NCBI GenBank assembly: GCA_026692965.1
Contig: JAPLNF010000125.1
Coordinates: 1-38,385 of the forward strand
Source of the DNA: Planctomycetota bacterium
Lineage (GTDB): Bacteria; Planctomycetota; Planctomycetia; Gemmatales; Gemmataceae
DNA length: 38,385 nt
Reading direction: 5' to 3'
The position numbers and the translations under genes are program-made. Below, one piece after another: positions 18,850 through 28,632 of the stretch (positions are counted from its first letter, which is position 1; every line of letters begins with the position of its first letter). The notes below the pieces were generated by a model. It saw only the letters and a list, made by a program, of their open reading frames with translations, did no database searches and was not told the DNA's origin.

Positions 18850-20688
18850 ATGTTTAAAATCCAGATAAAAAACTCCACTCAAGATGCTTCATTCGAGCAT
18901 TTTGAGGGTAAATTATTTGGAGGCAGAGCACCTTCAGGAGCGGGAAACGCTCTGATTATAATAGATCCTTCTGTTTCCCGCACGCATTTTTGTATTGAAG
19001 CTGGGCAGGATGGTAGTTTCCTGCTCAGTAATATCAGTTCGGGAAATACCATTGTTTTTGAAGATGGCAAAAGCTTGGATCCAGGGTCTACTGCTGAGTT
19101 TTCAACCCCCAATCATTTTGTTATTGGCGGTACCAGTATCTTTATCCAGTCTGGAATACATGGTAATCCTTCCGACTTTTTCAGCAGGGAAAAAAAAGCC
19201 AGCACTGTCTTTTATTCCCCTATCAAACCAGAAATTCAGAAATCTCCCCCTGTCATCAATTTTGAATTCCCATCTAACTCGCGTTTCCTTGATGATCAAT
19301 CCAACCCCATAATTTTAGAAAATCAATCTGCCCCCGCAGTCATTGGGAAAATTCTCAAGGCACTCGAAAATATTAATAAATTGCAAGCTGAATTATCTGT
19401 GGGAGAGCATTACAACAATCAGATAGCTAGGCAGCTTGTAGAAATGGCTGACCTTGATATTGGCATGGTTCTGTTGCTTACAAATGATAAGTGGGTTATT
19501 TCGGGTTGTTATACCGCTAATGAAAATGTTTCTGTTCGATACAGTACAACGCTGGTTAAAAATGTTGTGGAGCAGAAGAAAACCTTCTTTCAGGATTTAT
19601 CAAACCTTGAAGAAAAAGGCCAGTCTTTGGTAAACCTTGAGGCTGCAGTCATTTCGCCTATCTTGGATTTTCATGACAATATCATTGGCGCACTGTATGG
19701 CGCACGCAGCAAAAATATTATTGCAAAAGGTGGGATCACAAGCCTCGATGCGCAATTGGTGCAAATGCTTGCAAGTACTGTAGGAGCAGGGATTATTCGG
19801 GATAGGGCTAATAAATCCAAGGCTCAATTTGAACAATTCTTTTCCTCTGAGTTAGCAAAAGAATTGGATAGAAACCCAAACTTGCTCGCAGGAAGAGAAC
19901 AGGAAATAACTGCAATGTTTTCTGATTTGCGAGGGTTTACCGCTCTTTCCAACATTCTAAAGCCCGCTGATATTTGCATGCTCCTTCAAGACATCATGGA
20001 ACATCTTAGCGAACAAATTCAAATTGAAGGTGGCGTTATTGTTGATTATGCAGGAGATGGAATTCTTGCAATGTGGAATGCCCCGGTTGAACAACCAGAT
20101 CATGTAGAGAGGGCTTGTAAAGCTGCACTTGCGATGCACAAGGGGTTCCCTGATGTCTGTAAAAGGTGGAGCCATCTGCTGGGTGATTTCCCTATCGGAT
20201 TGGGAATTGGTATTAATACCGGTGTTGCATTAGTCGGAAATACGGGGAGCAAAAGAAAATTTAAATACGGGCCCATGGGCCTTACCGTAAATCTAGCAAG
20301 TCGATTGGAAGCCTCGACTAAATTACTTGGTTTGCCTCTGGTTATCAGTGCAGCTTCTAAAGCAAAACTTTCGACAAATTATCCCACACGAAGATTAGGG
20401 CAGGCTATGTTCCCGGGCATCTCTTTGCCTGTGGAAATTTTTGAATGTAAGGATTCATCCGCAACCAGCGAATGGCAAGAAAATAAAATTCTATATGAAA
20501 CAGCATTGCAGCATTTTGAAGCTAAATTGTTTGGGCACGCAATTAAAACTCTGACCCCTTTGATCGAAAAACATGGTCAAGGTAAGCTGATTGATAGCCC
20601 CTCGCTGAAATTGATCCGAAAATCCTTAGAAGGTCTGGAATCCACCTCGGGAGAGTTTTCGTCCATACTTTGGTCTATGACCAAGTAA
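18850..20688 (+). CDS. FHA-GAF-class III adenylate/guanylate cyclase
   Basis: FHA: LFGGRAPSG...DPSVSRTHFCIE...LSNISSGNT; GAF-like middle; cyclase: ITAMFSDLRGFTALS...GGVIVDYAGDGILAMWNAP...KRKFKYGPMGLTVNLASRLE. Confidence 0.9.
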   Translation: MFKIQIKNSTQDASFEHFEGKLFGGRAPSGAGNALIIIDPSVSRTHFCIEAGQDGSFLLSNISSGNTIVFEDGKSLDPGSTAEFSTPNHFVIGGTSIFIQSGIHGNPSDFFSREKKASTVFYSPIKPEIQKSPPVINFEFPSNSRFLDDQSNPIILENQSAPAVIGKILKALENINKLQAELSVGEHYNNQIARQLVEMADLDIGMVLLLTNDKWVISGCYTANENVSVRYSTTLVKNVVEQKKTFFQDLSNLEEKGQSLVNLEAAVISPILDFHDNIIGALYGARSKNIIAKGGITSLDAQLVQMLASTVGAGIIRDRANKSKAQFEQFFSSELAKELDRNPNLLAGREQEITAMFSDLRGFTALSNILKPADICMLLQDIMEHLSEQIQIEGGVIVDYAGDGILAMWNAPVEQPDHVERACKAALAMHKGFPDVCKRWSHLLGDFPIGLGIGINTGVALVGNTGSKRKFKYGPMGLTVNLASRLEASTKLLGLPLVISAASKAKLSTNYPTRRLGQAMFPGISLPVEIFECKDSSATSEWQENKILYETALQHFEAKLFGHAIKTLTPLIEKHGQGKLIDSPSLKLIRKSLEGLESTSGEFSSILWSMTK

Positions 20689-20837
20689 CTTTGCTTCTCT
20701 ATTTTCTCTAAACTCAAACCCAGACTGCCCATCTTTATCCAATTTATTTAGTTTTCCAAAGCATTCAGTTCTTATGCCCTTTTAACCGATATATCCTGTG
20801 TATATTTTGGTTTGGATTATTTCTGTTTAGGTTTTTT

Positions 20838-22739
20838 ATGCTGAAGGCTTTTACGATATTTCGAAGTCTCTTCCTTTGCTTGTTTATTCTAGCGGGCTCG
20901 GGTTGTCTTTATAATGTACATGAATTGATGGATCATTCGATTTGCGAACGCTCGAAAGAAGTGATCGATTTAGAACCGTTGACTCATTTCGAGAAAAAAT
21001 CTGAGCTGCCTAAAGCGAATCCAGAAAATAAGTCTTACAAAGAAAAAGCAGTTGATAATAAAATTGATGGGAGTCTAGAATTTGCAAGATACGAAGCAGG
21101 TCCGAACTCCTCAAAAAATCGTTTAGTTGTACCTGCCGACCTTCCGGGTGCTCAAGAACCCCCTATAAAACTTCCTAAATTTACCAAAGAAAACATGGAA
21201 CAGAGAAAAGAAATTCTCGCCAAGTTGTATCCACCACTGCCTGTAATGTTACCAGAACCAGAGTTGGCATTAGGGCCAGATGGCAAACCTTACTCCCTTT
21301 CAGATCTGCAAAAAATTGCACTTACATCAAGTCCGAAAATTAAACAGGCAGTTGCAGCAGTTGCTGCAGCAAGAGGTGCTGCTATTCAAGCGGGACTTTA
21401 TCCTAACCCAGATTTTGGTTACGAAGGTGATACCATGCAAACCATGGGCACTGCAGGATACCAGGGCGGTTACATTCAGCAAACCATTGTGACTGCAAGC
21501 AAGTTGCCTACCGCAAGGCAGGCGGCTTTGATGGATGTTCGAATCACTGAACTTTCGCTTCGAAAAGCTGAAACAGATCTTTCGCGAGAAGTACGCAATG
21601 GCTACTTTGCGGTATTAGTTGCGGATCAGAATATTCGAGTATCGAAAGCCTTGGCGAATCTTTCTGGTGAGGTGTACGAAACAATCATCGAGCAGGTTAA
21701 TAAAGGTGGGTTTGCAGCACCTTATGAACCATTTCAAATTCGAGTGCTTGCATTGCAAGCGTATGGACAGCTTGTTCAAGCTAGAAATCGGTATACCAGT
21801 GCTTGGAAACAGTTGACCGCAGCCATGGGCGTACCAGGGCTTCCGCTTTCTCAACTTGCAGGCAATATTAATATTCCCATTCCTGTTTATAAATATGATG
21901 AGTGTGTCAAGCGAGTTACTTTGTTGCATACCAGTGTAGCGACAGCAGAATTTGATTTGTTAAAGGCTCAGTCATTATTAAAGCTTGCTCAGATAACTCC
22001 AATTCCAGATGTAACAGTGCGAGTACTGATGCAAAAAGATTTTACCGCACCACCTTATCCATTGTCGCCTACTGTGCAGGTTGGCATGCCTGTGCCCATC
22101 TGGAATCGTAATCAAGGAAATATATTGCAGGCGGAAAGCCAGATGATCTCAGCTTCCGAAAACAAACATAAAGCCCGGAACCAACTTACTGCGGATCTTG
22201 CAGAAGCATTTGAACGCTATGAAAATAGCCGAGTCTTGCTTGGATATTATCGTGATCAAATACTCCCTGATCAGATTCGAACCTATCGTGGTTTGTTTGA
22301 AAGATTTCATGCGGATGTTAAAGTGGGTGATAGCGATACCCTTACTTTTGCAGATGTTGTTAACGCCCAGAACATTCTTTCAGCAAGCGTTGTGCAGTAT
22401 CTTCAAGTCTTGGGGGTCATGTGGATATCTGTGGTGGATATCGCAAATTTATTGCAAACAGATGATCTTTTTCAGATCGCAGGAGAAAAAGTTTCTACTG
22501 AATGGATCAATAGTTCCGAAGCTTTGGAACAATTGATTAATCTGCCATGCAAACACCAATGTTCGCCACTCGGTGACCCTAAATACTTTGGGGTGGATGG
22601 AAAATGGGCACCAGCAACCAAGTCTGAAAAAGAAACAGGAGGCAAGCCTTTACAAGAGAAATCAATCCCAGTATTAAATACTAAGCCCTTGCCTGCACCA
22701 AAGCCTGTAGATTCAAAACCTGATCAACTTTTAAAGTAA
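20838..22739 (+). CDS. TolC-family outer membrane efflux protein (CzcC-like), lipoprotein signal
   Basis: Lipobox LAGSGC; SDLQKIALTSSPKIKQAVAAVAAARGAAIQAGLYPNPDFGYEGD...; later NLPxxGDPxxx-like repeat VGMPVPIWNRNQGNILQAESQ. Confidence 0.85.
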   Translation: MLKAFTIFRSLFLCLFILAGSGCLYNVHELMDHSICERSKEVIDLEPLTHFEKKSELPKANPENKSYKEKAVDNKIDGSLEFARYEAGPNSSKNRLVVPADLPGAQEPPIKLPKFTKENMEQRKEILAKLYPPLPVMLPEPELALGPDGKPYSLSDLQKIALTSSPKIKQAVAAVAAARGAAIQAGLYPNPDFGYEGDTMQTMGTAGYQGGYIQQTIVTASKLPTARQAALMDVRITELSLRKAETDLSREVRNGYFAVLVADQNIRVSKALANLSGEVYETIIEQVNKGGFAAPYEPFQIRVLALQAYGQLVQARNRYTSAWKQLTAAMGVPGLPLSQLAGNINIPIPVYKYDECVKRVTLLHTSVATAEFDLLKAQSLLKLAQITPIPDVTVRVLMQKDFTAPPYPLSPTVQVGMPVPIWNRNQGNILQAESQMISASENKHKARNQLTADLAEAFERYENSRVLLGYYRDQILPDQIRTYRGLFERFHADVKVGDSDTLTFADVVNAQNILSASVVQYLQVLGVMWISVVDIANLLQTDDLFQIAGEKVSTEWINSSEALEQLINLPCKHQCSPLGDPKYFGVDGKWAPATKSEKETGGKPLQEKSIPVLNTKPLPAPKPVDSKPDQLLK

Positions 22740-23545
22740 CGATTAAAACAATCGATGGTGTGATTCGCAGCCTTGGAAGAATCAGGCAAGGGCAGAGCCT
22801 CTGCTGAAACAAATCCTTGGTAGTTAATTTCTTTTAAGGCTGCTGCGATAGGTTTAAAATCAGTATGCCCCAACCCAGCAGGTTTTCTATTGGAATCTGC
22901 AAGGTGCACATGCCCGACCATTGCCCCACATTTTCTGAGCGAGTCAGCAATGTTTGTTTCTTCAATGTTCATGTGAAACAAATCACATAAAAGCTTAAGT
23001 GAGTTACTTTGACCCATCTTAGAAATTAATGAAATTCCTTCTTCAACTGTGCGAATCAGGTTGGATTCATAACGGTTGAGGGGTTCAAAAAGTAAGATAG
23101 TTCCTACACTTTTTGCTTTTTGCGAAAGGTGTACCAATGCTTCCTCTAGATAAGCGTGCGCCTGAATCTGATCCACTGATTCGCAATGCCTGCCTTGAAG
23201 CGAACCAATAATTGCTGGTGCGCCATGGGGTGCGCCTGATTCTATCATCCGTGCTATAAAATCTTTGGCATTGTTGCGGATTTTTTCATCTGGAGAAGTT
23301 AAAGTCCATTTATGGAGGACCCATCCGCCACCGGTTCCCAATGCTGCAATTTTCAAGCCATGATCGGTAGCAATTTTCGTAGCTTCAGATTTAGCCAAGG
23401 CTTCTGGCCCTGGTGCGAATATTTCGATGCCTGTAAATCCAAGAGCTTTGGCTTCTTTGCAAGCTTCTTGAACATCTGCCCAATAAACAAATGGCCCACC
23501 CCGCGCTTCATTTACAAGGCTTATTGTTACGCTAGATTTCATCAC
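22724..23545 (-). CDS. Sugar phosphate isomerase/epimerase family protein (xylose isomerase-like TIM barrel)
   Basis: GFTGIEIFAPG...LLFEPLNRYESNLIRTVEEG...LLCDLFHMNIEE...VGHVHLADSNRKPAGLGHTDFKPI...GFVSAEALPLPD. Confidence 0.85.
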   Translation of the reverse strand: MMKSSVTISLVNEARGGPFVYWADVQEACKEAKALGFTGIEIFAPGPEALAKSEATKIATDHGLKIAALGTGGGWVLHKWTLTSPDEKIRNNAKDFIARMIESGAPHGAPAIIGSLQGRHCESVDQIQAHAYLEEALVHLSQKAKSVGTILLFEPLNRYESNLIRTVEEGISLISKMGQSNSLKLLCDLFHMNIEETNIADSLRKCGAMVGHVHLADSNRKPAGLGHTDFKPIAAALKEINYQGFVSAEALPLPDSSKAANHTIDCFNRYFKS

Positions 23546-23646
23546 TTTTAATAATCCTTAAATTGGGCTACAAGTAAAGGTACGATTTATGCTAAGTTTT
23601 CAACACGATGATGCGGTTCAGAATACTCGATTGAAAGAAAGAAACC

Positions 23647-24387
23647 ATGGCTAATTTAAAGATTGCAACAACTGTTCTATTTAGCGCAACACTGTTTTTA
23701 AACTCCGTAGCTCTAGCACAACAAGATGCACAGGAAACCATCAAGAAAGCTGTTGAAGCCCATGGGGGAAAAGAAGCGCTTACCAAGGCCCAGCAATACA
23801 AGCGCACCAGTGCAGGCACTATATTTTTTGGCCAAACTCAAAAATTTACCGATGAATTGATTGTTGCTTTGCCCGCAAAAATCAAACTAGATATAAAGCT
23901 TGATACCAAGGAAAATCTTCTTATGTGTTTGGAAGGCGATACCGGTTGGAGCATTGCAAGTGGATTCCCTATCGATCTATCGAAGGAAAAAATCGTGGAG
24001 CTCAAGGAAGAATCCTACTTCCTTCAAGTGACTAATCTTGTATCTCTTTTGGAACCCAGTTCGAAGCTGACCTCGCTGGGGGAATCTAAACTTATGAATA
24101 AACCGGTCTTGGGAATTAAGGTTTCGCTTGCAGGTGGGCCCGAAGTCTCGTTGTATTTCGACAAGGAAACCAATCTTTTAACCAAGGCAGAAAGAAAAGG
24201 AAAGCAATCCGGGGTCGAGATACTCAAAGGGGTACAATATTCAGATTTTGAGACTTTTGGGTCTGCCAAGTTTGCAACAAAAGAAACGCACTTTCTCGGG
24301 GGCAATAAATTCGTGGAAAATAAAAACATCACCTACACTATCCTAGAGAAGGTTGATGCTTCGGTTTTCAAAAAACCAGGGAAGTAG
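23647..24387 (+). CDS. Exported protein of unknown function (LolA-like outer-membrane lipoprotein-sorting fold suspected)
   Basis: Signal peptide ATTVLFSATLFLNSVALAQQ; AHGGKEALTKAQQYKRTSAGTIFFGQTQKFTDELIVALPAKIKLDI... resembles planctomycete/acidobacterial LolA-like proteins. Confidence 0.65.
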   Translation: MANLKIATTVLFSATLFLNSVALAQQDAQETIKKAVEAHGGKEALTKAQQYKRTSAGTIFFGQTQKFTDELIVALPAKIKLDIKLDTKENLLMCLEGDTGWSIASGFPIDLSKEKIVELKEESYFLQVTNLVSLLEPSSKLTSLGESKLMNKPVLGIKVSLAGGPEVSLYFDKETNLLTKAERKGKQSGVEILKGVQYSDFETFGSAKFATKETHFLGGNKFVENKNITYTILEKVDASVFKKPGK

Positions 24388-24388
24388 T

Positions 24389-25669
24389 TTATCTGTTGGG
24401 CGAAAGAATTAAGGGGTTGGCACTAGGGGAGTTATCTTTCAACCCACTACCAGGCCTGACCACACCACCCAACCCGATTGATTCTGGATGCCTTGCAATC
24501 TTATCTGTGAAAATTTCAACATCCTTTAAAACGCGTTCAATCTTTGGTGTCATGCGAGTCACTGCGCCGATAGCGTTATCAAGATTGTTGTAAATCCCTG
24601 GGTCGGTTAGAAACCTTTTGATTGTGCCATCTGCTTGGCCAATAACTCTTACAAGTTCTCTTATATCTGAAATAGTGAAAACGCTTTTCTCAAAAATTTC
24701 GTCAATGTTCTTCGCCAGCGATTCGCTTCTATTTGCAAAAGGCTTGATCAAAACAGAAATATCGTTGATCATTTCTTCAACCACGGAGAATTGATCGTTC
24801 ACTTTTTTCACCAACGTTTTCAATTCCTTCATCATTTCGTCTGTATTCTTGGCAAGTTGGTCGATGTCTTCGGTGCCTTTGCGTACATTCTTAAGGATTG
24901 AACTTACTTGTTTTTGATTCTCATCATTTAAGATGTTTCCCAGTTTGTTTAAATCATCTGCAGCTACTTCAATAATTTTCACAACTTTGTCTTGGTTCGC
25001 TTGAATCAATAAGTCGATTCGCTCGCCAATGCGGTTATACTGCCTGGCAACAGCACTGTATTCGTCCAGAGTTTTTTTGACTTCGGGAACCACATCTTGA
25101 ATTTTCTTAGCAGTGTTGGTGAATTCCTTTAGGGCTTCCTCGACTTTAGGGGCGATTTTTTCGAGCTTTTGTATCGACTTGCTCATCTCATTAAGTGTTT
25201 CTTGCGTACTAGGAACGATATCGGAAGCTCGGTTTAAAAGGCTTGCAACATTCGCAGCACGAACCCCTTCAATCGTTGTTCCAAGTGCGACTTCCTCGCG
25301 ATTAGGATCTATCATGTCATCATCTTTGGGAATTAAATCGATGCTACTATCGTTACCCAATAACCCTGTAACCAAAGTAGGTTGTTCATATTTACGGATT
25401 TTATACGATCGTTCGATGGTGAGATTAACAATAACTTGGCCGTTTTTATCATCGAGTGTGATGTGTGAGACTTGCCCAATGCGGACCCCGGATCTTCTTA
25501 CGGGCGCTCCTGCAGAAATACCGGGCGCATCATTGAAACTAACCTGATATTGATTTACCGATTTAAATAATCCAGGGATACTGCCAAACATAATGACGAG
25601 TGTTCCCAGCAAAAGGAATCCCCCCAGTACCAAAAGCCCAATCTGTACTTTCATTGTCTGATTGCTCAT
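24389..25669 (-). CDS. mlaD: MCE-domain lipid transport protein MlaD
   Basis: N-terminal TM, YQVSFNDAPGISAGAPVRRSGVRIGQVSHITLDDKNGQVIVNLTIE (MCE domain), long helical tail. Confidence 0.9.
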   Translation of the reverse strand: MSNQTMKVQIGLLVLGGFLLLGTLVIMFGSIPGLFKSVNQYQVSFNDAPGISAGAPVRRSGVRIGQVSHITLDDKNGQVIVNLTIERSYKIRKYEQPTLVTGLLGNDSSIDLIPKDDDMIDPNREEVALGTTIEGVRAANVASLLNRASDIVPSTQETLNEMSKSIQKLEKIAPKVEEALKEFTNTAKKIQDVVPEVKKTLDEYSAVARQYNRIGERIDLLIQANQDKVVKIIEVAADDLNKLGNILNDENQKQVSSILKNVRKGTEDIDQLAKNTDEMMKELKTLVKKVNDQFSVVEEMINDISVLIKPFANRSESLAKNIDEIFEKSVFTISDIRELVRVIGQADGTIKRFLTDPGIYNNLDNAIGAVTRMTPKIERVLKDVEIFTDKIARHPESIGLGGVVRPGSGLKDNSPSANPLILSPNR

Positions 25670-26505
25670 GATGCTTCATCCCTATTCGCATGGTTTTCAG
25701 ATTCTAGCGTGCGTTCCTTAGCTTCGCCATGAATGAACTGTTGCACGCGGAGATCAGGGGTCTTAAACAGTTCATCAGTCGTGCCATCAAAAATCAATTG
25801 TGGTTCATTAGGTTTCAATCTGGATAGCGGATAAAACATGATTACCCGGTCTGCAACTTTGTGGACGGTACGCATTTCATGAGTAACCACAATGCTAGTA
25901 ACAGGCATATTTTTGCGTGTTTGCAGAATCAGATCATTGATAACATCGGTCATGATGGGATCTAGCCCGCTCGTAGGCTCATCATAAAGCATGACTTCTG
26001 GTTTAAGGATCAGGGCCCTTGCAAGGCCTATTCTTTTTTTCATACCGCCTGAAAGTTCTGCAGGTTTTTTTCCTAGAACACTTTCCTTCATCCCAACTTC
26101 CTTGACACGCATCAGCACAAGTTTTTCGATTTCTTTTTCATCACATTTGGAATGAGCCCTTAAACCAAATGCAACATTATCAAAGACAGTAAGGCTATCG
26201 AAAAGGGCAGCGCCTTGGAATAAAAAACCGAATCGAAGCCGTTGTTCATTTGTGCGTTGTTCATCAAGGGCACACCAATCCTGGCCGTCAAAAAGAACTT
26301 TTCCCGTTGAAGCCTGAAGCAGTGAAATTAAAAGTTTGAGGAGGACTGTTTTGCCACAACCGCTTTCCCCAATCACCACAAGAGTCTGTCCTTTGGGAAT
26401 ATTAAAGTTGATGTTGCGAAGAATATCCACGCCATTAAATGCCATGCCTGCATTTTGCAAGGAGAGGAAATTCGGATTAGAGGAGGAAGAATCCATTCGT
26501 AGCAT
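25666..26505 (-). CDS. mlaF: ABC transporter ATP-binding protein MlaF
   Basis: Walker A GESGCGKT, signature LSGGMKKRIGLARAL, Walker B VMLYDEPTSGLDP; overlaps mlaD by 4 bp. Confidence 0.92.
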   Translation of the reverse strand: MLRMDSSSSNPNFLSLQNAGMAFNGVDILRNINFNIPKGQTLVVIGESGCGKTVLLKLLISLLQASTGKVLFDGQDWCALDEQRTNEQRLRFGFLFQGAALFDSLTVFDNVAFGLRAHSKCDEKEIEKLVLMRVKEVGMKESVLGKKPAELSGGMKKRIGLARALILKPEVMLYDEPTSGLDPIMTDVINDLILQTRKNMPVTSIVVTHEMRTVHKVADRVIMFYPLSRLKPNEPQLIFDGTTDELFKTPDLRVQQFIHGEAKERTLESENHANRDEAS

Positions 26506-26510
26506 GATCC

Positions 26511-27368
26511 TTATTTGGGTCCAAAGGTTTTAATGGAATTATCAGGCCAAATGGCTTGATGTAAGTTATTGAAGAAAAGCGCCAAGAAAAAGTCGAGCAC
26601 CAATATCGACATAAACGACCAGACGAAAGCGGAGGTTGCAGCCTTGCCCACGCCTTCAGCGCCGGCTCGCGAATTCATGCCACGATGGCAAGAAATAAGA
26701 GAGATTGCTGCCCCGAAGAAAATAGGTTTGATCAAGCCAACCGAGAGATCCCAAATTTGAATGTGCCCGCGCGAGTTTTGCCAGTAGTGGTAAGGGTCTA
26801 CCTTGAATATTTCAGTGCAGACCATGCTGCCACCAAATACACCCATGAAATTTGCTAATACCGTCAATATGGGAATCAATAATACACATGCAAGAACCCT
26901 GGGTAAAACCAGATAATGCAATGGATTAACGCCCAGACAAATCAAAGCATCCACTTGTTCAGTGACCCGCATGGTCGCCAACTCCGCAGCCATCGAACTG
27001 CCAATTCTTCCTGCAAGCATCGTAGCAGCAAGCACCGGGCCAAGTTCTTTGATCACGGAAACATTGATGATCTGTCCGATTTGGGTAGCCATGCCTAATG
27101 ATTGAAACTGGGAATAAACTTGGATAGCCATCACCATGCCAATGAACATCCCGGTAATAGCAACGACGGGAACGCTTTGCACGCCAACTCGGAAGCAAAT
27201 GGGAATCATGGTACCGGCTGAGGGTTTTTTAATAATCGTTGCAAGGGAAAGAGCAGAAAAGGTAGTAAAATCTCCCAGTGCATCAAAGGCCTGTGAGACT
27301 TTATTTAGAGCAGATTTAAATTCTTTTCTTAAAGCTTCAGACATCCTGCCTCCCAAAAGCCCCGGCAA
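26511..27368 (-). CDS. mlaE: ABC transporter permease MlaE
   Basis: FRVGVQSVPVVAITGMFIGMVMAIQ...VIKELGPVLAATMLAGRIGSSMAAELATMRVTEQVDAL... is the canonical MlaE motif. Confidence 0.93.
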   Translation of the reverse strand: MPGLLGGRMSEALRKEFKSALNKVSQAFDALGDFTTFSALSLATIIKKPSAGTMIPICFRVGVQSVPVVAITGMFIGMVMAIQVYSQFQSLGMATQIGQIINVSVIKELGPVLAATMLAGRIGSSMAAELATMRVTEQVDALICLGVNPLHYLVLPRVLACVLLIPILTVLANFMGVFGGSMVCTEIFKVDPYHYWQNSRGHIQIWDLSVGLIKPIFFGAAISLISCHRGMNSRAGAEGVGKAATSAFVWSFMSILVLDFFLALFFNNLHQAIWPDNSIKTFGPK

Positions 27369-27488
27369 TCCATGCCGAAATACTATCGTATCTAGAAGAT
27401 CGGCACAGTCAGGCCTTGTATAAGCGTAGAAAAAGAGGGAGAGGAAAAAGCAGGACGAAGAAGGTAAAGGTTGTAGGGGTTATGCTGG

Positions 27489-28337
27489 TTATTCTGGATT
27501 GTTAGAAAAAGGGGGTGTGTTGCCAGCGCCAAACTGGACCCAGATTTTTCGTTGGGGATCCCATGCCAATCCGGAGAAGTTAGCGGGGTTGGAGGCTCCG
27601 GAAGGAGTGGAAGTAAAGTTTCCATTGAGGTTGCGCTTGTTGTTTAACATCATAAGTTCTTGCCTGCCTGCAATAAAGACAAAGAATGCGAGTAAAATAA
27701 GAATGTAGTTCGAGGAAAAAAGCCCAAGGAAGACGAGAAAGATGGCGCCCAAATTACCCAGGGTTACAGAAATCACCGTAGCATTGGAAAAGCCTACCGC
27801 AAGGTTAAGCAAAGCCCTGAGCACACGCCCGCCATCCATAGGGAAAATGGGAAGTAGATTAAAAACTAAGAGCCCTAAGTTAGAAAACATGAGCATTTTC
27901 AAGTAATGATTCAAGCTGCCTGAAAGAGAGTTTGGGGGAGTAAGATTTTCGAAATCAAAAGGAGCCGCGGAAAAATAAAAGCAGATGGGTAAAAGTAGAA
28001 GAAAGATTAGCAAATTAACTGCAGGCCCTGCGAGAGAGATTACAAGTTCTTCAAAAGGATCTTCGCTCATTCTTTCGAGGCGTGCGACTCCTCCCATTGG
28101 ATAAATAGTTATATCACGGGTTTGGATTCCAAAAATTCGGGCAGCAAAAGCATGTCCAAATTCATGAAGAATGACACAGAAGAAAACCGCAAAAAGTAGG
28201 AAAACCTCTAAAACACTATGAAATAAAGATGCCTCTTTAAGATTCGAAAAGAGATAAAAAACAGGTAGCAACCAGAAGGCTGGATGGATGTAAACACTTA
28301 TGCCAAATGGTGATCCGAGTTTGATAGAGGTAAACAT
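27489..28337 (-). CDS. Site-2 protease family (M50) membrane metalloprotease
   Basis: HExxH: FCVILHEFGHAFAARIFGI; second motif NLLPIFPMDGGRVLRALL. Confidence 0.92.
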   Translation of the reverse strand: MFTSIKLGSPFGISVYIHPAFWLLPVFYLFSNLKEASLFHSVLEVFLLFAVFFCVILHEFGHAFAARIFGIQTRDITIYPMGGVARLERMSEDPFEELVISLAGPAVNLLIFLLLLPICFYFSAAPFDFENLTPPNSLSGSLNHYLKMLMFSNLGLLVFNLLPIFPMDGGRVLRALLNLAVGFSNATVISVTLGNLGAIFLVFLGLFSSNYILILLAFFVFIAGRQELMMLNNKRNLNGNFTSTPSGASNPANFSGLAWDPQRKIWVQFGAGNTPPFSNNPE

Positions 28338-28632
28338 GATATTATTATTGCAAAACTACAGCGTACAGGCGGAATAATTTTTAAAAAAACCATCAGAAAT
28401 ATCGTTTTTATGTGAACTTTTTCCCCTCTCAGACTAATAAGATTATGTGTAAGCAAAGATGCAAAGCTTGTGCAGGTCCGGAACCCTGCCGAGTTCTATT
28501 TCTGGTAAATCACCTTACTTAGGTGGCTATCAGGGGTACATCAATAGCTTAAAGCTTAAAATCTAGGAGGCGGTACCCAAAAGGGAAGTTCTGGCCGTTC
28601 TCTCTTCCTTTAACATTAGGGAGGGCCTAGTC

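Noticed and set aside
22724-22739. 16-bp overlap between convergent tolC-like and isomerase genes
   Set aside because: Ordinary tail-to-tail overlap; both stops are well supported and nothing further is implied.
28472-28490. GCAGGTCCGGAA segment resembling the SRP RNA apical motif
   Set aside because: Only a short match; the downstream GGAAGCAGCC and long closing helix of 4.5S RNA are missing.
28445-28522. 25-aa Cys-rich ORF MCKQRCKACAGPEPCRVLFLVNHLT
   Set aside because: No convincing ribosome binding site and it overlaps predicted hairpins; too short to support as coding.
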